DNA of 64,000 nt from Pyxicephalus adspersus (taxonomy: Eukaryota; Chordata; Amphibia; Anura; Pyxicephalidae), in assembly GCF_032062135.1 (NCBI RefSeq), contig NC_092862.1, positions 92,644,449-92,708,448 of the forward strand, written 5' to 3'. The notes beneath the pieces are model-generated. The model ran no database searches. It worked only from the letters and a program-made list of their open reading frames with translations, and was not told the DNA's origin. Shown here piece after piece: positions 12,609 to 24,110 of the stretch (position 1 is the first letter of the stretch; each line of letters begins with the position of its first letter). The position numbers and the translations under genes were made by a program.

Positions 12609-13796
12609 ACTAAATATTACCTGTTGATAATAAACTTAATAATGTTAATATATGTTACATCAGTACTGTTAATTTAGACATACTACCTGGACTGAATACC
12701 TAGTGGTTAGGTTGATTACAGGGTTGGGATTCTAAAGAAGATAGTGAGGGATCATTATTTTTTAAATGTTACTGGCTGGATCTGCTAATTCCGAAATCTC
12801 CTTCCTGTGTCTGCTGTTTTATTGCGTCTGTGTTTTCCATTAGATTTGATTATACATTTTGTGATTAGAGACTTGACATTGCAAAGATAAGCTGGCTTTG
12901 AGAATTACCCATATTTCCACCACATTTGGAAGCAGTATAAAAACCACATTCTGAGCTGTCTTCCACATTAGGTATAATCTGGTATTTTAGGGTGTGAAAT
13001 TTGACCACCAGAGAATAAGATGCAGGCATAAAATTGACTGGTACATCTGGCAGCCTATCCACATCTGGTCGGACTGGATATAAACACAGCTGCAATCTGT
13101 ATCTACAGACCCGTCTGAAAGGTTGTCCTTTCTCTGACACTTGCTGTCTCTGCCAAGACACAGTAAAGCAAATCTCATTAAAGACAATTCCAGGGAAAAA
13201 TGTCATCTGTGACGATGGAGTCAAAAATAGCAAGAAAAGACTTCTGTTTGCTTTTGGTCTCTTTAAATGCATATGGGCATATGCCAAAGCTTATTTTTAA
13301 ACCCTTATGTAATGTCCCAAAATATTTTGGATGGCCTGTTCTATATCTCATGGGAATGTTTGCTTTTCTGAAAACTGTTGCCTTGATTATTTGATTCCTG
13401 CTTGCCTATGATTTAGACTAGACATATTCACCCCTAAACTACCATGGGACCATTTTGCATGTTTAGGATACCAGAGTGTTTCCTAACATATTGATCGGGA
13501 AAATTTATCCATAACAGAAATTCCAACAGTGCTCTTGGGAGACTATGAATCATGTAATATGTAGTAGTTTAGAAAAGGTATGACATGATTTATTAATATA
13601 TGAAATGTGAAGGTGATCAGGCTTGTAAAACAGATGTTCTCTGCACGGCAGTAGTGTCATCTTCTGGAAGAGTAGTGTGGAAGAATGTTTTATTTTAAGC
13701 ATTTTCTTTTGGCATGTGCATGCAAATTGCCTCATGAGCATAGGCATTTAATGATTCGGTCAGTCTTTGCCTTTTGATGTGATCAATTTTGGATTT

Positions 13797-13829
<33 letters not shown>

Positions 13830-14578
13830 TGTGTATGGGCTTCGACAAAGCCTATCCTAAGATTTTGGTCTAACATTCTGAGAATCTCTAAGTCCAGGTC
13901 CTATATTGCTCAGGCAACAATTCACTCGCTTGCAATAGGGTTGATTTACTAAAAAAAATTAGGCTTGGCACTTGGCATATTAGGGATAATGCTCCTGGCT
14001 TAGTGAATGTGGTGAAATTTCACTTTACAAAGAACCAGTCCCCGACGTCACCTGTAAAGAAATGCAAAAGAAAAGAAGTAATTTTTTAATCACATGATTG
14101 GATGGCTGAATTCAGCAGGGGTTCTCCTCATTCACCAAGCTCACCAAGTTAAATATCCTTAACCTAATAATTATAAGTCCTTGCATTATTTCAGGATATA
14201 TTGTATGTATTTGCCTCCAGATGACCTCAAAGTTTCCTTCAATGTGCTGTTGTAGTTTACCAGTGTATGGATGAATAAGTTTAACAACGGCAATGTCTGC
14301 ATGACTGCAGACTGTTTGAACAGGCTTACTTGATTTACAGTAGACCTCTAGACACATGGGTTCCCCTCAGTTATGCCTTTATGTGTCTGCATTTACTCAC
14401 ATAGCTGGCAACATCTGTATACAATCTATCTAAACAGACCCCTACACACTGTTCTATGACCTCTGATATAGCCCAATAGTCATAATTGGGGGGCAAATCA
14501 CAAAGGTCCACCAGAGGGTTTTTCCAGGTCTCATATGGGCCATTCTAACCCTGGGGATAGTCTGTTGTCACCCCTAAA
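12609..14578. other. Spacer between inverted repeat arms
   Basis: A 2-kb stretch with no recognised exon. It contains the longest gap-free open frame of the window outside repeats (minus 12865-13287, 140 codons, no domain I recognise) and an (AAT)n microsatellite at 13797-13829. Confidence 0.5.
13797..13829. repeat. (AAT)n microsatellite
   Basis: About 11 units of AAT. This may be the tail of a lost L2/SINE insertion, since the same tail ends those elements elsewhere in the window, but no element body is visible here. Confidence 0.9.
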
Positions 14579-14852
14579 AAAGTGTATGGAAAGGAAACTT
14601 TTTCTTTTTAGTTTTGGATAATGACAGAAAGAGTTGACCCAACATTTTGAGTTGTCATTGGTAAAATAAATGATACAGAATTTTCCAGTGGTGACACCTA
14701 TTCTGGGAGCAACTCTCTGAACTGAAAAATTTTGATTGCTTTGGACAGATTTCTTTTTTTGTAGGTTAGTTTTAGGACAATCTCCCTAGCATGGTGCGGC
14801 CAGCAAAAAATACCCTGAAATCTAAAATGCATAGTTGAAAAACTCCAGGAGA
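14579..14852 (-). repeat. Arm 2 of a dispersed inverted repeat
   Basis: Reverse-complement partner of 12369-12608, about 274 bp. It is the longer version, with extra blocks such as TGTCCAAAGCAA. The 69-codon minus-strand frame over it is not a gene as far as I can tell. Confidence 0.8.
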
Positions 14853-16185
14853 GTTTATATTGGTAAAAAATGCCCAGAGGAAGCAGCCAGAGTTTCCTGG
14901 GATGCATGACGTATGTATCCCGTGAGGCTTTGCGCTCCTATTTAGTCTTGATCTTTAACAGGTGGTGCTGCACCCTTTCTCTCTCTCTCTTTTTTTTTTT
15001 TTTTAAATCAATTACATTTTTACTTTACATATACGTTTGTCCACCTTTGTATGTAAACTAAAAATGTTGAGTTTAGGTCATCTTTAAGTATAAAGTGTCA
15101 CAAATCTTATATGGTGTAAGTGTATTGTTGTATAACTAAAATTATTTTGCTTTAGATTGCAACATTATATTTGTGATATCATGTATTGAAATAAAACCTA
15201 CTGGACAACTACATAGATCAATAAAAAAAATCAAGAAAAGTGACATGACTGAAGCCTTGTGTGTTTCAGAGCCTTCCTTTGGAAAAACAGCTGGTTAGTG
15301 ATGGTATTTGTGTTCATACAATCTACAGACAGTTTTCTCGAAATAATCCCTAGTGCTAAAGTTCTCATTTATTTTACTTAATGAACTATAAGAATTTTAA
15401 ATACACATAGGATGAGCTCACATGGTTTTTTGCTGTTTGTTTCATTTAGTTTTCCTGGAGGAATGATAAACTTTTGGTTCTTAAGATTCACAATAACTTA
15501 TATTGTTGCAAACGTTAATGGTGAAAGTATTAGGCTATAAAGCTATAGTATCCTCTATCCAGCTTGGATGTGAGCCAGGTTTTAATTAGTAACAGCAGGT
15601 GGTGGTATGGCATTGCTTTAACGTTGAACTACTTATTGGGTCCCCCTTTCGTATTTTTAGCTGTCAAGTCTATAGGCTCCAGGGAACAACCTTTTGCATA
15701 CCTTCTCCTTTTATGGCATTATGCAATGTTCCACAGGTAGTGTTCTGCTCTCTATCTGAACTATAACAATCTAGAAAATTTTCAGCTTTGTCAGGAACAG
15801 AATGTTTTGTCATTACTTTTTTAGTATAGAATAAATGCACAGTTATGTATCTGAGAACCAGCAGACATCTCCCTTTTCCAGTAGCTATGGCCAGAACACT
15901 ACCATGTGCAAGATCTAGGTTGATATTTAACCTACTGCATGTAGGAAGATACAGGATTCTTGCATTCTTCTACAAGGTTAGATCTACAAATGTCAGTAAA
16001 GCCTTTTTCTATTGATGTATCTGCCTTTTTTTAGACAAATAGGAATCTGTGTAATAAGGTTATGCAATTTTAGCATATTTGCCTAAGAATCTGGTAACTT
16101 TTTAGACTTAATTTCAGATCATCTTGCACGAGCAGGCGTATGCATTAATCATTTGTTCAGCTAAAGTTCTTATTCATATTATGAA
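14853..16185. other. Gene-free stretch (presumed intron)
   Basis: A (CT)n tract runs into a T run at about 14979-15004. Otherwise ordinary AT-rich sequence without an exon or a repeat I can name. Confidence 0.45.
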
Positions 16186-16320
16186 TATTAATAAACAGGA
16201 TTTATATAGCACCAACATATTACGCATCGATGTACATTAAATAGGGGTTGCAGATGACAGACAGATACAGACAATGACATGGGGAGGAGAGGACGCTGCC
16301 CCAAAGAGATTATGCAGTCA
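16186..16320 (-). mobile_element. L2-like LINE 3' end, 5'-truncated
   Basis: On the minus strand it reads the conserved L2-type 3' tail: a CTCTTTGGGGCAGCG block, a CTGTCTGTATCTGTCTG-like block, ATTTAATGTACATCGATG, then TATATAAATCCTGTTTATT. The same order is seen in the longer copy at 19970-20420. It keeps only the 3' UTR, the usual result of target-primed reverse transcription. Confidence 0.75.
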
Positions 16321-18230
16321 TGAAAAAGAAACATTTAGGAAACATATATTGTTTACTCATGTATTATTTTAATTTAATGTGTTATCTATAAAGGAATGCT
16401 TCCCAAGGAAAAAGAGTTGGAGAGCTTAAGCAATAAATATTTAGAGCTAGTTTCAAACTCTTGTTAGAAGAAACTAGGTAATGAAACCAAGAAGAAGGGG
16501 TTTTGTAGGCAAACAATATAACATTTAATTAGACAAACTGTGGACATATCAACTAGACAGAACACAGCTAACGTAAAAGGGTTTCAAATGTTGGCTGCCA
16601 TCTGTCCAACATAGGAAGCAACAGCCTCTGCTGCTTTGGACACCATTCCACATACCTATCAGCAACCAACTTATCTTTACCAAGCAAACTCCCTTCACGC
16701 CTAACCCAGCCCCATATTTGACTCCATTGGGGATTTAGTATCCAATTCTCTGAGCTTAAAAGACAACTTCCTACAATCAAGAAATAAATTGCAGCCCATA
16801 TCTGTGACTCCTCTGGGCACACCTAATTTACGCTACCTGTGCTCTGTCTAGTTTATATTTGAACAGTTTGTCCTATTAAATGTTATACTGTTTGCCTACA
16901 AAACCTCTTTTTCTCTAGTTTCATCAACCTACTTCTAACAAGAGTTTAAAACTAGCTCTGAATATTTACTCACTATCTACCAGATAATTACACTTGTTAA
17001 GCTGTTACCTACTCCATGGGGAACCCTTGACTACCCATATCAATGAGCTTAAGCAATAAATTTTATTTACCCTTGTGTTCAGTTACAAAGATTAAATAGT
17101 TTATATGTTCCATGGAAAGTGATTTGGTTGCAAGCCTGTTACGCTGGAGCAACCAAGGTAGAAAAGCATTGCTAAGATGTGGCAGAACATTTTTTATATT
17201 TATTTGCAAGGTGTCAGTGGTAGAATGTATGTCAAGATTTGATGCTTTAGCTGTTACCATACTTTCTCAGCTCCTTTCCACAATGCACAAATTGGTGTTC
17301 TTAGCAATATTTTCTAATGTTCTCTGTCCACACCTAAAACTGCCCAGCTTTGCACTGTGGCTCATCCTCTACCTTTCTGTCAGTCACTAACTGTGGCTAC
17401 CCTTAAACCTGTTGGTATCCCTTCTGTGCCCAATTTTTGTCATAAACACTGTAATCATTTGTTACTATGCTATGGGAAACTCTTTATAGCTGTAGGTTTA
17501 GGTCTTTATAGCTGTAAGCCATGCAATTTTTAATTGTATAGGTCGTAGATTTGAAGCATTTTATAAATCTCCTTTATTCCGTTCACACAATATATTGCAG
17601 TGCTCACAATTCCAGATGTATGTAAACTTTTCTCAATACCTAAAATACCATTTAGCTGGACAGGAAGTTTATTATATGACATCTGTTGTATGTTTCCATA
17701 TTGTATTATTTCTGTTATTTTTAAAGTATATTAAGTTATGTTTCTGTTTCCATGAGAGAACCAAGTGCAGTTATAGAAAGCCCCTGTGAATTAATGTTAT
17801 AAGATATCTACATAAACAATATCCATGCCAGAAAAAGCTGAACATGTTTGTAATGTTTTCATGTGTTTAGTTTTAGACCAAGTAAAAGCCTTTTATGGAC
17901 ACTTTTATTTCTTAAGTAGTGTTAAATAATGTCTTTGTGAACAGCTAAAAATTGTGTCTGTAGCTGGAGAACAAAATGGCATTAGAATGTCAGTGTTTCC
18001 TACTAAAATGTTGGCCTTGATCAAAAGTTCAATGTATGTGATACAAATCAGGTCAATTTGTTGTCTCATGTCCACAGCACCAGCAAAATCTAGGATAGGA
18101 TAGATGGTCAGGAAATTTTGTCTTATTACCCAAATTTAAATTGGGAGATATTCCCATCCATCTCTTACATTAAGATCAAAAATATGCAATGTAAGGGACC
18201 TAAGCTTCTATAGGTATGTACAAAACTGGC

Positions 18231-18231
<1 letters not shown>
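16321..18231. other. Gene-free stretch (presumed intron)
   Basis: No exon recognised. Between about 16380 and 17060 there are loosely mirrored phrases (AGAGCTAGTTTCAAACTCTT near 16442 and AAGAGTTTAAAACTAGCTCT near 16940; TAGACAGAACACAGC near 16553 and GCTCTGTCTAG near 16840). They outline an old inverted-repeat element of about 500-600 bp that I cannot name. Confidence 0.45.
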
Positions 18232-18261
<30 letters not shown>

Positions 18262-18315
18262 AAACAGGATTTATATAGCGCCAACATATTACGCAGCGCT
18301 GTACATTAAATAGGG
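18232..18315 (-). mobile_element. L2-like LINE 3' tip with (ATT)n tail
   Basis: A run of about nine ATT units at 18232-18259, then AATAAACAGGATTTATATAG, CGCCAACATATTACGCAGCG and CTGTACATTAAATAGGG. This is the extreme 3' end of the L2-like family on the minus strand. It is little diverged from the other copies, so probably fairly young. Confidence 0.8.
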
Positions 18316-19795
18316 CTAGTTTAACATCTGTTGTTCGTTGGATTGTGCCTCTGTAAAGGTGTATGGATTTAATCTTTCCTCCATCAAAATTTTAATGTCA
18401 AAGTAAGCACGATAATGAATTATAGTGTTTTAATAAAAGAAATGGCGGAGGTTGAATTTACTGTGAGCTTCATCCCTAGTGCTATCCTGGATGAGTCTTT
18501 TGCCACAGAATGCATGATGACTTTCAAAAATTACTCCAAGCACTTGGTAGATGTTTGGAATCTGACTAAGGTAAACAGGAAAAATAGCTGTGCACCCAAA
18601 ATCAACTTGTATGTTTGTGTTGGAAATTTGAGGGTTGATTCAGCTAATAAATGTGAATGCCACTTGGTAGAAAATATTCCATACCTTTACTTTTCACACT
18701 AAGGAGAGTGACATCACAAATCTTCTAGCAAGATTCTAGGAAAGATTGAGTATTCCAAGATCATTCAGAACAGTTTTCAATGTCTTTTCATGGAATTTGG
18801 GATCCTCAGCATTTCCAGGATTGTGTTGAAGGGGGATGGTAAGGATATTATCCAACTTATTTTTTGCAACAACCAATCCAACAAATTGGGTTAACATTGG
18901 TAGTTCTCTTTCCTACAACTTTTTACCTCCAAAAAAAGTTGTAAATCAAACCCTATGCATTGTTCTGTTGACAATCCATAGGGAAAACTAGAGCAAAAGA
19001 CACTCAATGCGGTGACTTGGAACCAGTGATTTTGATAGCAGATTAGTAGTGTTCACTTAAAAACTTAAAAATTAACCTGACCTAGAAATTTCTTTAGAAC
19101 ATTATACATATATAGATTAAATATACTTTTTGTGTAACCTAACAACATTGCATATTGCGTTGCTTGTTCATTATTTATACTGAGCAAATTTTCAAAATTA
19201 CATAATAAAAGAGCTCGACACAAATTACAGTATATACAGTACATTTGTAAGGAAATGTAAACACTGTAAAGAGTAGCCGGAATTAAGAAAATGTACAGAA
19301 ACCTAAAATGAACACCAATAGGGATACATGAAGACTGTTGAATAAATATTGCTTTCTGAAATGATAGTTGTTCCTTGTTCTGTTCTGAGGGAATCCACTG
19401 AGTGAATTCATATTGTGTGGCTAACCATATATTTGGCAAGTTTCATTTTAAACACACACAAACTTTTAGTTTTTTTAATGCATTTGTTGAGTTTCTTTTT
19501 GCATAGTTTATTACTCGTTTAACACACAGAATTGTTTTTGTTTACATTTTTCTCATGTGAATTTGTTATACAAAGTTTTCTTCTTTTTCCTTATTTTCAA
19601 TGTGTTTAAAAGTGAGCACCTCAATTTCTCCAAGGGATGAAAAGTAAAACATGAAATTGTGTGCAGAAATGGAACTGTTTGTTGTAACATTGAAATACAA
19701 TAAGATGCAGAGATGTTTTTTTTTTATTCTCTGGGTTTTTCATGTATATTTAAATGAAACTCTGTGGCACATCATCCTATATTGACTGGAGAATC
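18316..19795. other. Gene-free stretch (presumed intron)
   Basis: Open frames at 18415-18702 (plus, 95 codons) and 19065-19439 (minus, 124 codons) show no recognisable domain. Neither looks like an integrin exon. Confidence 0.45.
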
Positions 19796-19916
19796 ATTTG
19801 CTGTTAGCTGGGAAGTGGTTTCAATTCTGGACCAGATCCATTCCAGATTTGCTGGATTACCCAGGTTCTCATATGATAGTCTATCCAGTCTTGAAGAGAT
19901 TTAATAAATCAGGCCC
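19796..19916. mobile_element. Hairpin MITE, subfamily B, 3' half
   Basis: It starts in the loop (ATTTGCTGTTAGC), continues TTCTGGACCAGATCCATTCC and GCTGGATTACCCAGG, and ends TTAATAAATCAGGCCC. In place of the CACTGATGAAAGTGTATCC of subfamily A it has TCATATGATAGTCTATCC, as does 53408-53521. The 5' arm is missing. Confidence 0.75.
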
Positions 19917-19969
19917 ATTAAATTCAGGCCATTTAGGCTTAGTTAATTCAACTTCAAATTCCACCACAG

Positions 19970-20420
19970 TTCTTGTCACTTACCTTTCTCCCCTAGCCGC
20001 TCTCTTCTCTATTCCAATGACCTACTCATGACTTCCTCACTCATAACCTCATCACACACACGGTTCCAGGACTTTTCTAGAGCTTCCCCGACTCTCTGGA
20101 ATGGACTTCCTGGTCCTATTTGGCTTGCTCCTACTTTCTGCCCTTTTAAAAAAGCACTCAAAACTCATCTTTTCAAACTTGCCTACCTGTCTTCTTCTGT
20201 CTTTTAAAACCCTCTCTACTTTACTCGATTACATATCTCCCCTCCTATTGTGTGTTACTTCCCCCACCTCCTAGATTGTAAGCTCTTCGGGGCAGGGACC
20301 TCCCCTCCTCCTGTGTCACTGTCTGTATCTGTCTGCCATTTGCAACCCTTTATTTAATGTACAGTGCTGCTTACTATGTTGGCACTATATAAAAACTGTT
20401 TATTAATATTCATCATAATA
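19970..20420 (+). mobile_element. L2-like LINE: end of ORF2 plus 3' UTR
   Basis: From about 20063 the + strand encodes FQDFSRASPTLWNGLPGPIW followed by LAPTFCPFKKALKTHLFKLA and a stop. This is the typical C-terminus of L2/CR1-group reverse transcriptase ORFs (LWNxLP ... FKKxLKTHLF). The 3' UTR follows with CTAGATTGTAAGCTCTTCGG, TTTAATGTACAGTGCTGC and TTGGCACTATATAAA, then ATT-type repeats. The 5' part is missing or has frame breaks before the Phe-Gln, so it is dead. This copy identifies the family of the shorter fragments at 16186, 18232 and 51887. Confidence 0.85.
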
Positions 20421-20974
20421 ATAAACAGTGTTGACATGCCAAGCAGGGCTGCCATAAAGGGAGGTCAAAAGTGGTACTTCTGTACCAGTCCCTGTTCAGC
20501 TTTACCTTTGCAATGCTGGAATTTTTTAGACATAGGAAAGGGGGCCCAGGAAGTTTTCCTAGTACGGAGCCTGGAAATTGCTAATGGGGGTCCTGATGCT
20601 AAGATCACTATCTCATAGTCTGAGTATAGTAAATGGACCCTTTTTCTGACTGACATCCACCTTTTAAGGCATTTTGAAATGTATATAACTTCTCCCAGCT
20701 CACTTCTTCCATTATGGCTGAGGGCTCTTGGGAGGATTAATAAGACAGGGTCCTTTGATATGTTAGGAATTTGTTGAAAAATTTCCATTCCCTACCACCA
20801 ACCATGAACTGCCTACCTTGGGCAGAAATGCACAGACACCTAGTGATGATATATTTGGGCCCTTAATAAAATATTTAATTAAAACTTTTTTTGATTTGTA
20901 AGTAGCTTTGAAATAAAGAGTGGCAGAAGGAGGAAGCAAGTAAAGCAAAATCTAAGAATAATCATTACCTTTAA
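20421..20974. other. Gene-free stretch between L2 and TTAA element
   Basis: The overlapping frames at 20364-20618 and 20465-20788 lie on opposite strands and show no known domain. Nothing else is seen. Confidence 0.4.
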
Positions 20975-21565
20975 CCTCCCTAGCGGTAACCCCAAATGTG
21001 ACTCGGGGTAGAGAAGAGTTGCTGAAATCGGTAACCCCGAGTTACACTGGGAGTAGGTAAACCTATGGGAAGGTTAGTAAATACAGCGCTTACCTGATCC
21101 GCCAGCATCCTGCGTCATCCATTGCTGCCATCCCTGTCCTCTTCCTTCTTCCTCTGGCCGGCTTCTGCATCCAATGAGTCACCGGGGAGTTCCCGGTGAC
21201 ATCGGTATGTGTGTACGTTGCCGGCGGGGCGGGAAATTCAAAATTCATTTTTATTGCATTTAATACAAAATAACTGTATTGAATGCAATACATTGGATTT
21301 ATATGTGTAAAAGCAGTACATCGTTTTCAAGAACATTTATTTTACAGTATATATATTAGTATGACTATATTATGTATTTTTTTTTTTTTTTTAATTTAAA
21401 TATTTAGATTTTTTAATTTAATAAATGTATTATTTTTACATGATTTTGTGTTTCAGTCTTTATTATACTCATACTAATATAATATACTGTAAAATACATT
21501 TTCATGAAAAACAATGTACCGCTTTTAGACATGTAAAACCAGAAAGAAATGAACCACTAGGGAGG
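20975..21565 (-). mobile_element. TTAA-flanked non-autonomous DNA element, copy C
   Basis: A 591-bp element with terminal inverted repeats CCTCCCTAGCGGT / ACCACTAGGGAGG. It is flanked by TTAA at 20971-20974 and ATAA at 21566-21569 (one mismatch), which suggests a TTAA target duplication as in piggyBac or Kolobok elements. Read on the minus strand it has AAACACAAAATCATGTAAAA, an AT-rich core, the near-palindrome TGTATTGCATTCAATACA, the TTTCCCGC box (plus-strand 21229-21236), a CpG-rich block with GAAGCCGGCC, and the donor-like CAGGTAAGC (21088-21096). Near the end it has two GGGGTTACCG subterminal repeats. No transposase. It is homologous in layout to 39207-40271 and 52053-53291. Confidence 0.8.
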
Positions 21566-22104
21566 ATAAGTCTGCAATCTATTTGCCATATGCAAATCCT
21601 AGATGATAACTTACCTTGGTAATTCTTGTACATATGGTAATAATTAGAAATTAGTAAAACAGGCAGACATAATAAAACATACAAAATATTGTAAACAACG
21701 GTATTTCATATTACATTGTAAATGGTATATACATAAAGCATACAATTATATTGCATAGTTTCAAATATCTAGTAAACAATATTACCAATATGATACTTTC
21801 CCCGAATAATTTTTTTTAGGACCTATTTATACAACCCTAATGTGTCTTGTCTAACTGTTTCAAAAAGTAACAACATTCTTCAGAAATGTTCATTATACAT
21901 AACAATTGGAAAATCACAGGTAAGTATAGGGGGCCAGGTAGGGGAATGGGGGGGGGGGGGGGTTTGACTGATCTTGACAGTGCAACACATTCAAATGGTA
22001 TAGCTACAAAGGCAGGCCAAACCATGGACACATTTGCCTCATTGTGTATGCGGCTGTTCCAAACTTATCTCAGGGAAACCTAATATGATAAGAATTTGAT
22101 GCAG
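21566..22104. other. Gene-free stretch with poly-G run
   Basis: AT-rich, with a run of 15 G at 21948-21962 that is likely to be unstable in sequencing. No gene seen. Confidence 0.5.
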
Positions 22105-22152
22105 TTTGGTTGGATCAAGTGTAGATTATTTGGTTGGATCAAGTGTAGATTC
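22105..22152. repeat. Perfect 24-bp tandem duplication
   Basis: Two adjacent 24-bp units starting TTTGGTTGGATCAAGTG, differing only at the last base. On the minus strand the unit encodes STLDPTK plus one codon, so it duplicated the last codons of the L1-like reading frame at 22126-22359. Confidence 0.9.
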
Positions 22153-22690
22153 CATAAAGTCAAACCATTTATCAAAGAATTTGGATATGGCAGTGTCATC
22201 TGGGTCATTTGCCTTCAAGAGGTCCCTGTAGAACAATGTTCTCAGGGAAGGCAGCATCATATCCAAACTAGGTGGTTGGGTATATATCCACCAGAGCATT
22301 ATCGTGCATCTGGCCACTAATAGACATAATGAAATCCAATTACGTGTGCCTTTTTTCAAAGGCGTGTCATACGCTAACTCATTTTAGCAATAAAGTCTCT
22401 TAAAATTATGTCTTCTACATCTTCCCTTTTAAAAGCCTGGAATTTCAGATAGTAAAAATGGTCATTGTGGAGTCTGTGAAGCCAGTTACATTCTACAGCT
22501 TACTCGGCCTATTATTTACAGAAGTCTCCTCTGCAAATTATATTCTCCAGCCTAATCCAGTTAAACCCATTGGGAGCTGCATGGAGCCATACTCTGGAGA
22601 CACTTGGATTAAAACCCCATTTATCTCAGAGGGGATTTATGCACATATGTGACCACTGTTAAGCACAAACTTGGCCTAAAGGAGCCTAAC
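22126..22690 (-). mobile_element. L1-type LINE ORF2 C-terminal remnant
   Basis: The minus-strand frame 22359-22126 encodes a peptide with LCLLVARCTIMLWWI, LDMMLPSLRTLFYRDLLKAN and FFDKWFDFMESTLD. The pattern of an ARxxIxxxW segment followed by a KFFxxWxxFM segment is what I expect at the C-terminus of L1/Tx1-group ORF2 proteins. Upstream on the minus strand (to about 22690) the frame is broken by stops, but fragments near 22640 resemble the HxWWxCP zinc-knuckle-like motif of these proteins. It is a dead copy. The superfamily call rests on motif memory, not a search. Confidence 0.6.
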
Positions 22691-23740
22691 AGTGGAGGAT
22701 GCAAAAGAAAAAGTTAAAACTGTTGTAGTAAATCATTAGATTATGAGTTTTACTTCAGGATCTAGATTAGGTGTTTTTTGTTAAAAGTAAAACTGCCTAT
22801 TTGAAATTATGAGATGATGATGATTCACCAACCCCAGATGCCAATCCCAGTGAGGCATATTGGCAGCGTTGGGATTATAGTAAATTCATGATGTCATATA
22901 TGTTATCAGTATGTTCTTTTCATGTTATAAAGGTGTATGGTTGCACTTTTTTCTAAACAATCCTTGTGCATTTCTCACAGTCATGACTCCCAAGATTCCC
23001 ACTGTTCTTGTTTAAGTTGAACCATCTGGCAAAATGCATGTGACTTCTGTATTACTAATCGTCATCCTGTTTGTTTTTTCTCTATTTTCTCTGGTATTCA
23101 GTTGCTGTTTTCTGCATGAGTTCACATCTCTGACTACCAGATTATCAGCATGCATTGTCCCTAGGGGCAATTTAGGAAGTGTTTTTAGTCTGTTTATTTA
23201 AAAGTTTCAAGAAAGAATGGTGCAACTTTAAAATAATAATCTCAGTCATGGATTCATTTGCTGAATTTAAAACAAGAAAAGTAATTTACCTAATTTACAT
23301 TAATAGATAAGTAGAGTTATTGAAAATATTACATTTAGTTCATGGACATTTGATCTCAGTGTTTTAAGTGGCCTATACACTGTTCAGCAATAACCCTCAA
23401 ATATGAATACTACTTTCCTAAATTTATCAGCTGAGCGTTCTCAATAAATCCTATGGCAAAAATGTGCCATTTCCTTATTTACTTTCATTTCTTATCTGGT
23501 TTTTGACTCTTAATTAGGCATAGTAAGATTGAAAAACATATAACATTTTACTTAGTTTTATTTAAACAGACCTAAAACTTATTTTAAACTTTTTTTTGGT
23601 TTTCTTATCACCTGTGTTGGTAAGAAGAAATGTGTAATACTTGCATGCATTGGGTCCAGGTTTCCTTCAGCTGCCAGGACCCAAACACAGTCACTGTTCA
23701 CATGAACACTGTTTAGGACATGGACTGGTTTCCAGCACTT
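22691..23740. other. Gene-free stretch (presumed intron)
   Basis: No exon or repeat recognised. Confidence 0.4.
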
Positions 23741-24110
23741 TGTTTATGAGCTTAGGTATAGAACTGGAGAGAAGTTGAAATGACACTGTGCAGATCGAGC
23801 CGCTGTGTAAAGTCTTCTCCAGCACACCCCAAAGATTCTCAACACTTTAAGATCTGGACTTGGTGGTGGCCAATTCATCTGTGAAAATGTTTTTCGTGCC
23901 CTTTGAACCATGTTTTCACACTTTGAGTCCAATGAATCCTGGTATTGTCTTCCTGCAATATGCCATTAGGGGAAAAAAAAACAATGATGAAAAAAATGAT
24001 CATTCAGGTAGTCAGCTGACCTCATTTATAGGCACATACCTTTGTTGAACCTAGACCTGATTAACTGAATAACTCCAAATCTAACTCTGCTCCCACAGAC
24101 GTGCAGACTT
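23741..24110 (-). mobile_element. Tc1/mariner-type transposase remnant
   Basis: On the minus strand, near 23880, the sequence reads MNWPPPSPDLK followed by a degraded FGVCWRRLY, the WPPxSPDLNPIExxW block around the third catalytic acidic residue of Tc1-like transposases. Further along, the plus strand shows phrases such as CCAATGAATCCTGG, ATTCAGGTAGTCAGCTGACC and GAACCTAGACCTGA, which I know from Tc1-like elements of frogs and fish. Frame breaks and an A-rich insertion near 23972-23990 show it is inactive. Terminal repeats were not found. Confidence 0.75.

Noticed and set aside
13767..13952. Poly-asparagine peptide
   Set aside because: It is a translated (AAT)n microsatellite.
18415..18702. 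95-codon forward frame considered as an ITGA9 exon or transposase
   Set aside because: It has no integrin motif, no convincing acceptor/donor pair and no transposase signature.
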